A stretch of 58,248 nt of DNA from NCBI GenBank assembly GCA_019828545.1, contig JACVRA010000490.1, positions 1 through 58,248 on the forward strand. The letters are read 5' to 3'. Every line of letters begins with the position of its first letter. Position 1 is the stretch's first letter. Shown piece by piece: positions 22,449-33,070 of this stretch. The notes beneath the pieces are model-generated. The model made no database searches, was not told the DNA's origin, and saw only the letters and a list, made by a program, of their open reading frames with translations. The translations under genes and the position numbers were made by a program. Source of the stretch: Paracamarosporium sp. OC-R06-R3 (lineage: Eukaryota > Ascomycota > Dothideomycetes > Pleosporales > Didymosphaeriaceae).

Positions 22449-23336
22449 TCAAGAAGTAGCTGCCGGCTTCGCTGACCACTTAGCCTTTCTTGCATCAGCT
22501 CGCTCTCGGTCAGCAGCGCTCATCCAGCTAGACCCTTTATCATTGCGCCTATCCTCCCTCCTGTTGTCTCGATTGTCCTGCCTCCTGTCTCCATCGCGAT
22601 TGCCTCCACGATTCTCGCGCGGAGCCCGGTTCCCGCCAGCGCGTTCCCCTCCACGGCGCTTGTTCCTGCCACCATCATCATTGTCTTCGCGTCCTCGCTT
22701 TCGCTCTTTGCGCTCAGGAAGGGCTTCATCGAGGCCTTTCAGCGCGCCCGACTCACCAAACTTCTTTGCGCGCTCCAGTTTCTTCAGAGTCTCATCGTCC
22801 TCAATCTTCAAGCCAAACTTTTCAGCGCGCTTCTTGCGTTTCTCAATCTCGGTATCAAGGTCGGTAGCTGCGATGCCTGCTGCATAGCTCGGGGCTGGTT
22901 CCTTCGGCTCGTCCGCCTTTGCTTCGGCACTGCCCTCAGTTTCTTCGCCAGGAGGCTTCACTGAAAGATCGGCGGTCTTCGAAGGGTCAATATCCACTTT
23001 TTGGTTGGGCACAGCTTGCGGGTTCGGCGGCTGCCCAGTACCACCTGCCTTGGCGACGGTCTCTGACTGGGCAACAACAGCGGGTTCTTTCTTTGCTGCC
23101 TGCTCTTCTTGCTTCGCAGGCGCTGCACCCTTGCTGGCATCTGCGGCAGCATCTCCATCATCCCAATCAATCTCGTCCTCGGGATGCGCGTTCGATGGCG
23201 CAGGCGCAGCGGTATTCTTCTCGTCATCCTTGCTAAGACGGTCCACCATATCTGCCTTCTTGCCTGTGGTCGGTAAACCGCGCTCTCTGAGCATCGCCTG
23301 AAGCTCGTCGTTCTTCAATTTCGCGTATTGAGACAT
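22449..23336 (-). CDS. THO1: THO1/SARNP-like SAP-domain RNA-binding protein
   Basis: A single exon encodes 295 aa. Residues 1-37 form a SAP motif (YAKLKNDELQAMLRERGLP, then TTGKKADMVDRL), which binds nucleic acid. The middle is acidic and Ala/Lys/Glu rich. Around residues 160-200 is the Tho1/MOS11 C-terminal block (DLDTEIEKRKKRAEKFGLK, then ERAKKFGE), and the tail is Arg/Gly/Asp rich (RGGNRDGDRRQDNRDN), like RGG-type RNA-binding tails. Yeast Tho1 and human SARNP join nascent mRNA with the TREX export machinery. SAP, the RAEKFG repeats and the RGG-like tail in this order make the assignment strong. Confidence 0.9.
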   Translation of the reverse strand: MSQYAKLKNDELQAMLRERGLPTTGKKADMVDRLSKDDEKNTAAPAPSNAHPEDEIDWDDGDAAADASKGAAPAKQEEQAAKKEPAVVAQSETVAKAGGTGQPPNPQAVPNQKVDIDPSKTADLSVKPPGEETEGSAEAKADEPKEPAPSYAAGIAATDLDTEIEKRKKRAEKFGLKIEDDETLKKLERAKKFGESGALKGLDEALPERKERKRGREDNDDGGRNKRRGGERAGGNRAPRENRGGNRDGDRRQDNRDNRREDRRNDKGSSWMSAADRERADARKAKWSAKPAATS

Positions 23337-26300
23337 CTCAGGCCCGGTTTAACGTCTTGCGGTATAGTGTTTGTGGTAGAGGCGCGACTGCAGGTGAGAC
23401 GCGTCGCGAAAGGGGTACCTGTTGCGAAGAGCGGGCGGCGCAAGGTGAGCCCGATGAGAGTCTTGCGGAGCAGATAGAACCGTGTTTATGGGCACTCTGG
23501 TCTGCAAGATAAGGTTAGCGACGGGGTTTAAGTCCAGAGAGCGTTGGTGGTTAAAGAGCAACACGTAGACAAAGGTAAAAGATGGAAACGCAGATAATGC
23601 CAAGCCACTAGCCACAGTCCCCAATCTGTAAGCATTGCACCGCCTCACTTTTGTCATTCGCATGTTATCTGCCTTTGAGCAGATCCACCAAGACGAGTTT
23701 GTTGTGGATGATAGTAGCTTCTCTTTGCGATTCTTTTCAGTGTATACCAAGAGAACCTATGTTTTCCACGGTTGCTTAAAGATACAACATTCTCTAATTT
23801 CCAGACGGGCAATAAACTGTGATATCTCCGCGATGATCCGGAGAATATCACCGAATATTGTAGACACATCAATCAAAACTTGAGAGCAAGCTCTGACAGG
23901 ACATACTACACCATCTACTACTGCTTCATTTGGAGCGACACTTCCAAGCGACAATTCCAATCGGGAGCACAATTTACCTCTAGTGTCCCTTCGCTACGTT
24001 CAACATGACCAACAGACACCGTTGATTGTCAGCATGTTGGCCGTGACGGCACACATGCTAGAGTCACATTAAGCGCCGGTTCTGTCGTGATCGGTCTCTG
24101 CACGACAGACCCATAGCGGCTGACCTAATTGTCGTGATCTTCTCGGATATACCGTGCCGTACCCCGAGGGAAGATGAAAAGCTTGAGATCTGTCTGGGAA
24201 GCAGGGAGAGTTTCCAATACACCATCAACAAGGGTAATACTCGAGTATACGTTCACATATTGCATCGTTTAGTCTCCGCGGAAGGCTCCTGATATGATCT
24301 AGGTTGGTCTCCACAGTGGCACCTGCACTCTGACTGCCTTCGCCAATATGATTCGCAGTGATGGGCAGTGGTACGCTGGGGAACGCCCCGTCTGCCGTCC
24401 CCGTCCCACCCGTAACTAATGCGATTGTGAAGGTAAGGCATGCTTGTCAATGCTTTAGATCATGGACGGGTACCAATATGCGACAGTTTGTGTTGAAGCC
24501 ACTCAACGAAAAACCGAAGACACTACTTTTGCTAACCAAAAGGATGCTTACCAGTTGCACCATACAACAGATGATGGATACGTCCTGGGATTAAGACGAA
24601 GGTTCTATTTCCCGTGTCGACATGGCGTTCAACACCAGGGCAACGAGACACCATCGGGGCGCATCACACGATAAGAGACCATGAGTTGGACGTTTGGATT
24701 GCCTGTCAGCGGAACTAAGATCTGCGGGGATATGGAATGGTCAGAGTATTTCAAGGTGCCATGGCTGATCACTGTTGCATCATGCAAGGCGCATCCAACT
24801 ATACTATTTACGCCGCGATGGTGAGCTCAGATGGTCGCCGTTTGCCCATGTCGCAACGCACAAATGTCTCACATGAACGACGACGCTTGTTGGCGATGGT
24901 GGGAGCAAGACACGGCGGCGCTTCCCCTGCATGGTGATGACCTCGTAGAGCTCTCGCGCTCCATCATTGGTAGATGCTTACTACTAATTATGGTATAACC
25001 TCATCACATGACCGAAAACTCCTGTGGCAGGGTTTACATGAATCACACTTGCGATGCACGAATGGGGATGCAGAAGAGGCATCAGACGACACGGTGGCTT
25101 GTGAGCAACCTGGATGCCGGATCGGACTTGTTGGGGCGAGACTTGTTTGGCAAACGACACCAAGCAACTTCACGCACGCCCATGGCGCTGAGATGGAACG
25201 TCGCGTCAAGTCTCGCAGACAGAACAGAGAGGACCTCGATCGCCTTTGATGTGCTGGCAGGTGGCGGTGCTGAAGGTGGCGAGACACCAGCCTCACTTGG
25301 TGCAGCTAGGTGCCAAGCGCATGCACCTAGCCACGCTTCAGCTTGCGCGGTCTCTCCGTCTCCGAACTGCCAAAGGATCTTCCAGGCTCGCCGGTCACGA
25401 GAATGGCGAAACCAGCGTTGGGCGGGAAACGCGCATCAAGCTTGCTCATCATTCGTTCTTGATTCAACCGCATGGATTCCGGTGCAAGCCTCTGGTGGCC
25501 GTTTTTGGAGAGCTGCAGACGATGCTCGATGGGCCGTATGGATCCCTCTCGACGCTTTCTTCACACATCCCTGGCACCGTCCAGATCCAAGACCTGTTTT
25601 GTGTGTCTCCTGAGAAACGTCCGTCAGAGGGCTCGTTCTGGCACAGCGGCTTTGCTAAGTAGCCCTCGGACGTATTCAGCACGCCTCTCATGCGTCTGCG
25701 ACTCGCCAAACCTCATACCTCAGCTGCAATCGAGTCGTCTTGTCTCGACCCCAACGAGGGAAAAGCGGGTTTCTGAGATGGCCATGGCTCTCTGATCGTC
25801 GGCAGCCGCATAATAGTGTGGGAAGAACGCCAGTTAGCGAAAATGCTGACACCCAATCGCTGGCTCCCGTCTCTCGTCTAGTCACGCCTCCAGCATCCCG
25901 CCTGTGCGCCTGGCCTACAGGGATCAGTTACGAATCGTCGCCCTCCACTACACACCCGTCGCCTCACTGGTGGATGCCCTCTCTTCCTCAGACCTCTCTA
26001 CCCGCCTTCTAAGCGCAAGCGCTGCTGCTAGACGGCAATGCTGCGGGTCCGTTGGCCCTTCTCCCTGGCAAGGGGAGCGGCGCGCTTCGTTCTTTGGGGT
26101 CGTATTGGGCCGCACACCATATATCAGACCTAGACCCGCTTGAACTTGTCACACAGTAGAGTCAGCAAGTCCCGACGCGCTCATCCAACGACCTGAATTG
26201 TCCCCCTGGCGTCCTTTGGCCTGTCGACCAGGAGTCCCTTGGGCCTCCAGGTTTGCCTTTCGCTTAAAACGGAATCATTCGGACAATACCCACAGCGGCG

Positions 26301-26920
26301 ACTCACCACGGCCGACGAAGGCCCGTGAGAGCAATACGGACGCGTGAGCTCCGCCTTTGAAGGTTATATTCTCTATCGCTGGCCCAATTTCCAACGTCTG
26401 CTCGCCTCGTTGACCGCTACCCTTGTCGCTTGGATGCAGGCACCGCCACAGACCATACCCAGTCTCGGACTAACCGAACGCCACGAATCACCCGGAACCC
26501 CCGTAGGGTGGCGTAGTACATGAGCAAGAGCAGTCAGTCCTCACCGAGTTTCTACTAGACACTTGGGAATTGCGTAGCAAATTGTTAGCCATCTTAAATG
26601 GCACGACTTCCGTCCGATGTACCTGAACTCTAGTCAGATTCGCCACGCCCAGGCTTCCAGTACTTTGGACAGCCCGAAAGCTACACATACCTCACACCAA
26701 ATAATCTTCCGGAAGGACGCCGAGCTGAATGCTGCTGACGGCACCAAGAGCAACTTCGACCAGCATACCCCAACATCTAACTTCGTGGCTCCTGAGCTCC
26801 CTTTACCGTTGAGCATACCCATGTCTTCATGAGTTGCTCAGCACATGCAAGCTACTGTCACAAAGGGCCCGGTCCATCGTTGCGCGGAGTTTCTAGCCGG
26901 GTCGCACCGAGTTGCCCAAC
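23337..26920. other. 3.6-kb intergenic region without a recognised gene
   Basis: The interval lies between the divergent THO1-like gene and the large methyltransferase gene. The longest frames (201 codons at 25008-25613 and 138 at 25246-25662) overlap in different frames and carry no family motif. The sequence is not obviously AT-skewed by RIP, and no terminal inverted repeats stand out. The last part (about 25900-26900) may be promoter and 5' leader of the 26921 gene, possibly with untranslated introns. Confidence 0.4.
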
Positions 26921-29900
26921 ATGGCTTCCTATAAATCACATTACAACCCTTCAAGGAGGACGGATGAACAACCGCCGTACTCCCATCGCACACCTACTAC
27001 CCGACTGCCACAACGCTCCGTCACGCCAATCACGACCAACTCTCAGATACCTGCGCCGGGTCCGTCGAAACTGCAGAAGACAAGACCTTCGAGAGATGAG
27101 ATACATCCTGCCAGAGGGGTTGCTGGCCAAAGAGCACCAGCGCCAAAGGAGCCGGTAACCCTCGGATTACGCCAAGGTGGCGCTACTTCAACTGTATCTA
27201 GTGTCCACCATATCCCACATCAAACGGGTTCTAAATCTACTTCACAGAGCTCACATTCTCGTTTGCCGAAACCTGAGATACCTGTATACACGCGCACACC
27301 GTCCCTCGTATCAGGGTCCTCTGCCTCTACCGTCGATAGCCCACGATCAAATCTTCTGAGGCGCAAACAAATAAGCATCGGAACTGGAAGTGGGAGAGAA
27401 GACCTGTACACACAAGAAGGCTCAATGTCTGCTCAAGAGAAGACATATCTGGCCGTAGGTATCCCTAGAGGCTACCAAGATCCTTTCTCGGAGACGGTGC
27501 TCGGCATATCAATACCGTTGACATCCACAATTCCTACTCAGTCCGAGACAGAGTTGGGATTGTCTGAGTACCCTCAATATGATTTCGAACTGGGTCCTAC
27601 AGAAGTATTATCACCACCAGCTCCTCAATATGCTCTATCTGCCACTCCTTCCACGCGCTATTCGGAATCCCCAGGTCCGTTTAGTGTCTCGTCGACACCG
27701 ACCTCTATGTCTTCCTATTCTCCAGGAGTCGCGATTTCCACAAAGATGACCGCGCGTACGCGGCAAGTAAGCCCGTTACAGGGTCGACCTCCTGTCGTCA
27801 GATACAAGACCCCAGAAGAGCGTACACTTCCGTCAGTTCGAGAGTCAACAACTTCATCCCCCGCTTCTACATTGCATGGAGATGTTGAAAAGGCAAAACC
27901 ACAACCACATACTGGACGACTACATGGTCCACCTCCTAGCCCGCCACCGAAAACGGCACAGACACGTCTTGCAACATTGCACCGACAAACAGATGTAGCG
28001 AAGGGTGGGATAACAAGAGAAGTTCAACGTCCGTCACAAATTACACAGGAAACCCCCCAAATACAGGCACCTCCTGAACTAGCCCACTTAGCAGATCAAC
28101 CCTCGTCCACGGTAGCTCCACGAAGACCCACACGGCCAAGCAGGGACGATACCCCTGAGATAACCGGGTTCCGTGGGCCTTCTCCCGTTATACAGAGCAA
28201 CATGATCAGTTTTCCGTCTTCACATCAACGAACATCGTCCACGAGCTCGACCACAAACGTAGCGGTGAACAGCAAAACCAGGTTTGGTATCATACCGTCC
28301 AAGCAATCCTCTCGGAACCCATCTCCTAACCCAAGCCTGACTTCAGGTTTTGCCCCACCTTCACGCGTTCCTATCCGAGGTCCTACCCCGGATCTACAGT
28401 TGGAGAAGGAGCGGTCTCAGACGCTGCCTACACCCGCTCCTGCTCCTAGTCCGAGTAAAGCATCACGATTTGGTTTTTTCTCTAGACGTGCGAAAACGGA
28501 ACCAGCCGCTCCGGCCATCAAACCAGAAAAGAAGCTTCATCGAAGAGGACCTGCTGCTGGTACGGGCCACGAAGGCTATGGTCGATACGCTGTCAGAGGG
28601 CGAAATAGCAGTGCCGCTAGCGGGTCAAGTATCGGGAAATCGCCTAGCGCTGCGACAACCACCGAAAGTTTGGACAGGACTCCTTCAACTCGCAAGAGCA
28701 GCATTACAAGCACAACAAGTACGGAGATGGATGATTTCCTTCTTGAGCGGCTTAATCCAGTTGTCATTCGTGGGACTGGAAGTAGCACAGAGCTAACGAG
28801 GAGTCCGGATCCGCTGCAGAGCACGAGCAGCCTCGATATTTCGAGCCCTCAACTGTCACAGCTCGAGATGACTACTAATAACTCTTCGAGAAGCGATTTG
28901 GAAAGAACACGTCCCTCACTGTTACCATCAGCAATGTCCAATTCCGTTCACGGTATGTCTCCGGTAAAGAGGATGCCCCTCGGCTTACGACGTCCATCTG
29001 AGAGCGAAGACGAAACAAAGAAGTCATTCATTCCGTCCCTCACTACCAAGCGTTCATCACGAACTTCGAAACCAGTCGATGCGACACCCTCCCTGAAGAA
29101 CGATTCGAGCAAAACAAGAAAGAGCTCGACCGGCGGTGCTATCTCAGAAACAAAAGAAAGCAAGTGGCTCAAATCATCGAAGAAGGAAAAAATCGAGCAG
29201 GAACCAGCAAAGCCTTCAAGGAAATGGAATTTTTTCCAACGTGCCCACGGTGCCCATCGTGTGCCTACCCCAGCTTTAGAGTCATCGAATCCTTCTCCCG
29301 CTCGCGTACTGGCTTCGCGCTCCGTGGCCCATTATGCAATAGGCGATACTCAATCTGGCCTCGACGACGATGATATCAAAATGATCATGCAAGAGGCGGA
29401 TAGCGCACCCGAGGAAGCATCTCAACGGGAGCAGCGCGTTGAGACTGCAGAATCTGACCTTGAGTCTACCGAAAAGGAGCGTCTGCCCTCTATGCTGCTA
29501 CCACCGAAGCCAGTACTACCAGATGATTTCACGCCACCTGGTCGTCCGGCTTCACCGAAAGTCTTCCTACGACCTCTACCTGATTTTCAACCGAAGCTTA
29601 CGCTGGATACAAGTGTTACCGAACAAGCTCATCGTGTGCCACCTGCGATGGCTGATCTGACTCCGGTCACGGATCTTTCTCCCACCTCCTCTCCAGTGAG
29701 TCCGGTTTCACCTGTAGGATTGCCCGAGGCTGCCGTATCGCCTAAGGCCCTACCTACGCCTGCCGTTCTACCGTCACCACCCGCAACACTATCCTCTTCA
29801 GGGCCACCTCCTTCAACTCCTCCACCAAGGCCTAGCCGCCTGGCTCAAGTAGGCCGCATACCTCAGGTAGTGTCCACTCATAGCAAGGTGCATCGTCCTG

Positions 29901-31798
29901 CTTCTCGGTCTTTTTCTCGTCCCTTTGCCTCAAACCAACCCGGTCCGACCGTGCCTCCACGCACTTCATTCGACTCCATTGGTTATACGACCGCCACCGC
30001 TGGTCCAGCTGAGCCGTATCCGATTCTTCATGGACTCAATGCGCTTACTCACGGCACGGCTATTGCTACCGTGAGTCCAAGTGCTGAAGAAACTGTCCGC
30101 CAAGGAGAATTTTTCATCTTCCCGTCCAGGAAAGGTTCTGAGGTGTCATACTCCAGCAGTTCGGGAACATGGAGTTTTCCTGCCACCGCTGGGACTGCCG
30201 TTGTTCCCATTCGTGGGGCACCGCAGTCTGAAGACGAGGTCTGGAACGAGTACGATGACTTGATTGATGAGGTTCTTTCGCCCGTCGACTCACAACTTCC
30301 TTTTGGTGTCGAAACTGCACAGAAACGGTCCTCTCTGGAGCCACTTCCACTTAAACCCAAGCACTCTAGAGCATCTTCACATTCGGCAGCTACAGGTGTT
30401 TCAAATCCCTCTTTGCATCTCCGTCGATCCCGGCTACTTGCTGTCTTGCACTCTCAGTCTCCTACATCTTCCATTTCTCTATCCGAATTCCTTCAGGAGT
30501 ACGGTGATAGGAACCTCAGCGTGGTCGATCCGATAAGTGGACGTCTTAGTTTTCCATCCACTGCGCACATGTCTATTGGCTCAGGACCACGAAATCGAGC
30601 GAGCTCAAACCGTTCCAGTCTCCCAGCGTCTCTGAATCTAAGTTCGCGTCAATCAAAGGCTACTATAGTGTCTACTTCCGACAGGGACCGCAATAGCACA
30701 AGTGCCAACAGGTACAGAGACACTCGACTCATGGAGATGGCGGAAACACAGGCTGATGGGTTGTCATCGATGGCTAACCTTCGTTTTGGCGCTCTAATGA
30801 CCAGCAAGTGGCTTTCCTTCGGCCGTGTCATCTTTAGTCCTGCGCATTTCGAGCTGAACAATCCGGAGCACGATCGCGTCCTCGTCATTGATGGTCTTGG
30901 TAAAGACTGGTCATACTATTGTGCTCTCACATATCCTGAAGCGACTATTTACAACCTTGGTCCCGGTCAACCTCCTACAACGACTACCGGCACCGCGCCC
31001 GAACCGTGGTCGACCCTCAACAACCATCGTCACTTCAACCATAATTCTCTCAGCGACCCGTTCCCTTTTCCGAAAGGCTTTTTCGCCTGCGTTGTTCTTC
31101 GATTCCCATCAGCTCTACCTACGTTCGTCCACCGTTCTGTGATATCAGAGTGCAAGCGGGTATTAAGGCCTGGAGGCTTTCTTGAGCTCAGTGTCCTCGA
31201 TTTGGATCTTGTTAATATGGGCAATCGCGCTCGACGTGCCGTTCGCGGTCTCAAAGTCAAAATGCAGGTCGCAGATGAGGACGTATCCCTTCGGAACATT
31301 AGCGATGAGATTATGGGTCTTATTGGAAAGAAAGGCTTCACTGAATGTAACAGGTGCTTCGTAGGCGTTCCTGTCGCAGGTTCTCTTCCCGACCCAGATG
31401 ATGCTGAGGCTGCAGCATTCAGGAAGAGGAAAGGAAGCACTGCTAGCTCCATCAACAAACCAACTGGAGCCGCTCCCAAAGCCACTGTGAAACCAAAATC
31501 CGAGATGTCTTTCTCTGATCTTTTGAACACGCGCAATTCTTCCCAATCCACAGACAACACCATAACCGACATGGTGGCGCGCGTAGGTCGCTGGTGGTAC
31601 TCCCGCTGCTATGAATCCCTCGTACTGCCCGAAGCTGGCGAGCCAGACGCCGCGAACTCAGGAAACCTTCTCCAAAGCAGCATCTGGCGTGACGAGAGCC
31701 TCATCCGCGAGTGCGAGAAGCGCGGTACGAGCTTTAGGTTGCTGATAGGGTATGCGCAGAAACCCGAGGTCGGTGTCCGCCGCACCGTGAGCGTCTAA
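26921..31798 (+). CDS. Very large disordered protein with C-terminal SAM-dependent methyltransferase domain
   Basis: A single 1625-aa exon starts at the ATG at 26921 (MASYKSHYNPSRRTDEQ). Residues 1-1200 are dominated by Ser, Pro, Thr and basic residues, with many PxxP and SP/TP sites and proline clusters (GPPPSTPPPRPSRL). They look intrinsically disordered and phosphorylated. From about 1260 a folded domain begins (LRFGALMTSKWLSFGRVIFS), followed by VLVIDGLGKDWSYYCALTYP, a Rossmann-type first strand and loop, and RFPSALPTFVHRSVISECKR leading to VLRPGGFLELSVLDLDLVN, the classic post-motif of class I methyltransferases. A later segment ends ARVGRWWYSRCYESLVLP. The usual GxGxG glycine loop is replaced by DGLGKDW, so binding of SAM should be tested. 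Filamentous ascomycetes have similar large proteins; substrate is unknown. A polarity or signalling scaffold role is a guess. Confidence 0.82.
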   Translation: MASYKSHYNPSRRTDEQPPYSHRTPTTRLPQRSVTPITTNSQIPAPGPSKLQKTRPSRDEIHPARGVAGQRAPAPKEPVTLGLRQGGATSTVSSVHHIPHQTGSKSTSQSSHSRLPKPEIPVYTRTPSLVSGSSASTVDSPRSNLLRRKQISIGTGSGREDLYTQEGSMSAQEKTYLAVGIPRGYQDPFSETVLGISIPLTSTIPTQSETELGLSEYPQYDFELGPTEVLSPPAPQYALSATPSTRYSESPGPFSVSSTPTSMSSYSPGVAISTKMTARTRQVSPLQGRPPVVRYKTPEERTLPSVRESTTSSPASTLHGDVEKAKPQPHTGRLHGPPPSPPPKTAQTRLATLHRQTDVAKGGITREVQRPSQITQETPQIQAPPELAHLADQPSSTVAPRRPTRPSRDDTPEITGFRGPSPVIQSNMISFPSSHQRTSSTSSTTNVAVNSKTRFGIIPSKQSSRNPSPNPSLTSGFAPPSRVPIRGPTPDLQLEKERSQTLPTPAPAPSPSKASRFGFFSRRAKTEPAAPAIKPEKKLHRRGPAAGTGHEGYGRYAVRGRNSSAASGSSIGKSPSAATTTESLDRTPSTRKSSITSTTSTEMDDFLLERLNPVVIRGTGSSTELTRSPDPLQSTSSLDISSPQLSQLEMTTNNSSRSDLERTRPSLLPSAMSNSVHGMSPVKRMPLGLRRPSESEDETKKSFIPSLTTKRSSRTSKPVDATPSLKNDSSKTRKSSTGGAISETKESKWLKSSKKEKIEQEPAKPSRKWNFFQRAHGAHRVPTPALESSNPSPARVLASRSVAHYAIGDTQSGLDDDDIKMIMQEADSAPEEASQREQRVETAESDLESTEKERLPSMLLPPKPVLPDDFTPPGRPASPKVFLRPLPDFQPKLTLDTSVTEQAHRVPPAMADLTPVTDLSPTSSPVSPVSPVGLPEAAVSPKALPTPAVLPSPPATLSSSGPPPSTPPPRPSRLAQVGRIPQVVSTHSKVHRPASRSFSRPFASNQPGPTVPPRTSFDSIGYTTATAGPAEPYPILHGLNALTHGTAIATVSPSAEETVRQGEFFIFPSRKGSEVSYSSSSGTWSFPATAGTAVVPIRGAPQSEDEVWNEYDDLIDEVLSPVDSQLPFGVETAQKRSSLEPLPLKPKHSRASSHSAATGVSNPSLHLRRSRLLAVLHSQSPTSSISLSEFLQEYGDRNLSVVDPISGRLSFPSTAHMSIGSGPRNRASSNRSSLPASLNLSSRQSKATIVSTSDRDRNSTSANRYRDTRLMEMAETQADGLSSMANLRFGALMTSKWLSFGRVIFSPAHFELNNPEHDRVLVIDGLGKDWSYYCALTYPEATIYNLGPGQPPTTTTGTAPEPWSTLNNHRHFNHNSLSDPFPFPKGFFACVVLRFPSALPTFVHRSVISECKRVLRPGGFLELSVLDLDLVNMGNRARRAVRGLKVKMQVADEDVSLRNISDEIMGLIGKKGFTECNRCFVGVPVAGSLPDPDDAEAAAFRKRKGSTASSINKPTGAAPKATVKPKSEMSFSDLLNTRNSSQSTDNTITDMVARVGRWWYSRCYESLVLPEAGEPDAANSGNLLQSSIWRDESLIRECEKRGTSFRLLIGYAQKPEVGVRRTVSV

Positions 31799-32416
31799 GA
31801 TATTCTTTTCTTCCGAGCTGTGCTCCTGTTGGTCCAGGAGGCCAGTTTTCTTAACATACGTTGATTTACTAATGGGTTGTTTTCTTTCGCGGCGTTCTGG
31901 AGTCTTTGCAGCGTTCAAGCGGTTCCTATACCCTCTTTTGATTTCTCGCTCACTGCATAGCGATGGAGGTGGTTTGCACACAGGCACTACACTATACTGT
32001 ATCATACAGGTTGGCGCGAGCCATCTGCCAGTAGGGGAACGATGCTGCGATTTTTTTTGCTCTCTTTTGGTGGAGACAGAGTTGGAACATGCTGGCAATG
32101 GTCAACGAAGTGCGCATAATTTGCTTGGAAAATACCCTCGATGAACGTACGTAGATATGAATGATGACAGATGAGATCGAGAATAGCATTCAACATGGAT
32201 GACTACATTCTCCCGTGGCATACTTCATTCCGTGTGCGCCAACGAAAACGGATATGCACTTCCACATTGATTTGCCTGTCATCTTGCAGTCGTAAATGAC
32301 TCTAACATACCCGATAACGCTGCCTACTCCAAGCACCCTACCACCATGCTCATTGCCCAGCGGGATACTGTCTACTTCCGTACTCCATCATCTCTTCGCT
32401 GATTGCGATACACTGC
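31799..32416. other. Convergent intergenic region
   Basis: This 618-bp stretch holds the 3' ends of two convergent genes. Only short frames are present and nothing else is recognisable. Confidence 0.4.
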
Positions 32417-33070
32417 TCAACTCCCAACACACATCCACGTGCCCGCAACAATCTCCCCAAGCTTCACCTTCCTCACAAACCCCTCCACATCCCACCTCGT
32501 TTTACTCAACAGCCCCGCCTCTCCCTTCCCCATGCCTAGCTTCTCCCTCACCTGTTCCCCGCTCATCTTCTCGGGCTGCTCCCACACCAGAAACACATAC
32601 CGATGCGGTGCGCTAAATCCTGGCGGCGCGGGTGCGAGCCATGACGCAAGTGGCTTCTCCAACGTGCCCTTACCCCCGCTCGCGATGCTGGAAGGCTTCA
32701 GCTCGACCCAAGTATCCGTCGCCGTATCTGTCTTGTATATGGGCGAGGAGGGAGGTGGGGCCGCAAAGGGAGAGGTGACTGCCGTCAGGTCGGTGTGTAG
32801 GTAGTGCAGGATTGGTGAAGCGAGTTGGAGTGAAGGGGATGGCGCGTCGAGATCGAAGGACACGGCTATGTACTTTGCGCCCGGGACATGGGTGCGGAGA
32901 CAGGAATGCGCAAGGGAGAACGTAGGTTGTTGCGCCGTGCTGGCCTTGTCTGCTTTTGTGGCAGGAACTTGGATCTGAGTACCTGAGGGAAACCTGACGA
33001 GGAGATCTGGAGTGGCGTTGTCTTTGTTTTGATCGAGGAATTTCTTGATTATTGGTGTGGGAGAGGGCAT
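32417..33070 (-). CDS. Phosphatidylethanolamine-binding protein (PEBP) family
   Basis: A single exon encodes 217 aa from the ATG at 33070 (MPSPTPIIKKFLDQNKDN). Family landmarks are visible in order: strand-like LLVRFPSGTQIQVPA, the ligand-pocket motif as VSFDLDAPSPSLQ (family consensus DPDAP), ILHYLHTDL, and APPGFSAPHRYVFLVWEQPE, matching the PP-G-x-HRY-x-FLL block. It closes with VKLGEIVAGTWMCVG. PEBPs bind phospholipid headgroups; fungal members include carboxypeptidase Y inhibitor-like proteins. No signal peptide is visible, so it should be cytosolic. The DPDAP proline is Leu here, which may alter the pocket. Confidence 0.88.
   Translation of the reverse strand: MPSPTPIIKKFLDQNKDNATPDLLVRFPSGTQIQVPATKADKASTAQQPTFSLAHSCLRTHVPGAKYIAVSFDLDAPSPSLQLASPILHYLHTDLTAVTSPFAAPPPSSPIYKTDTATDTWVELKPSSIASGGKGTLEKPLASWLAPAPPGFSAPHRYVFLVWEQPEKMSGEQVREKLGMGKGEAGLLSKTRWDVEGFVRKVKLGEIVAGTWMCVGS

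Noticed and set aside
25008..25662. Overlapping 201- and 138-codon plus-strand frames
   Set aside because: They overlap in different frames with chance-like composition and no recognised domain.
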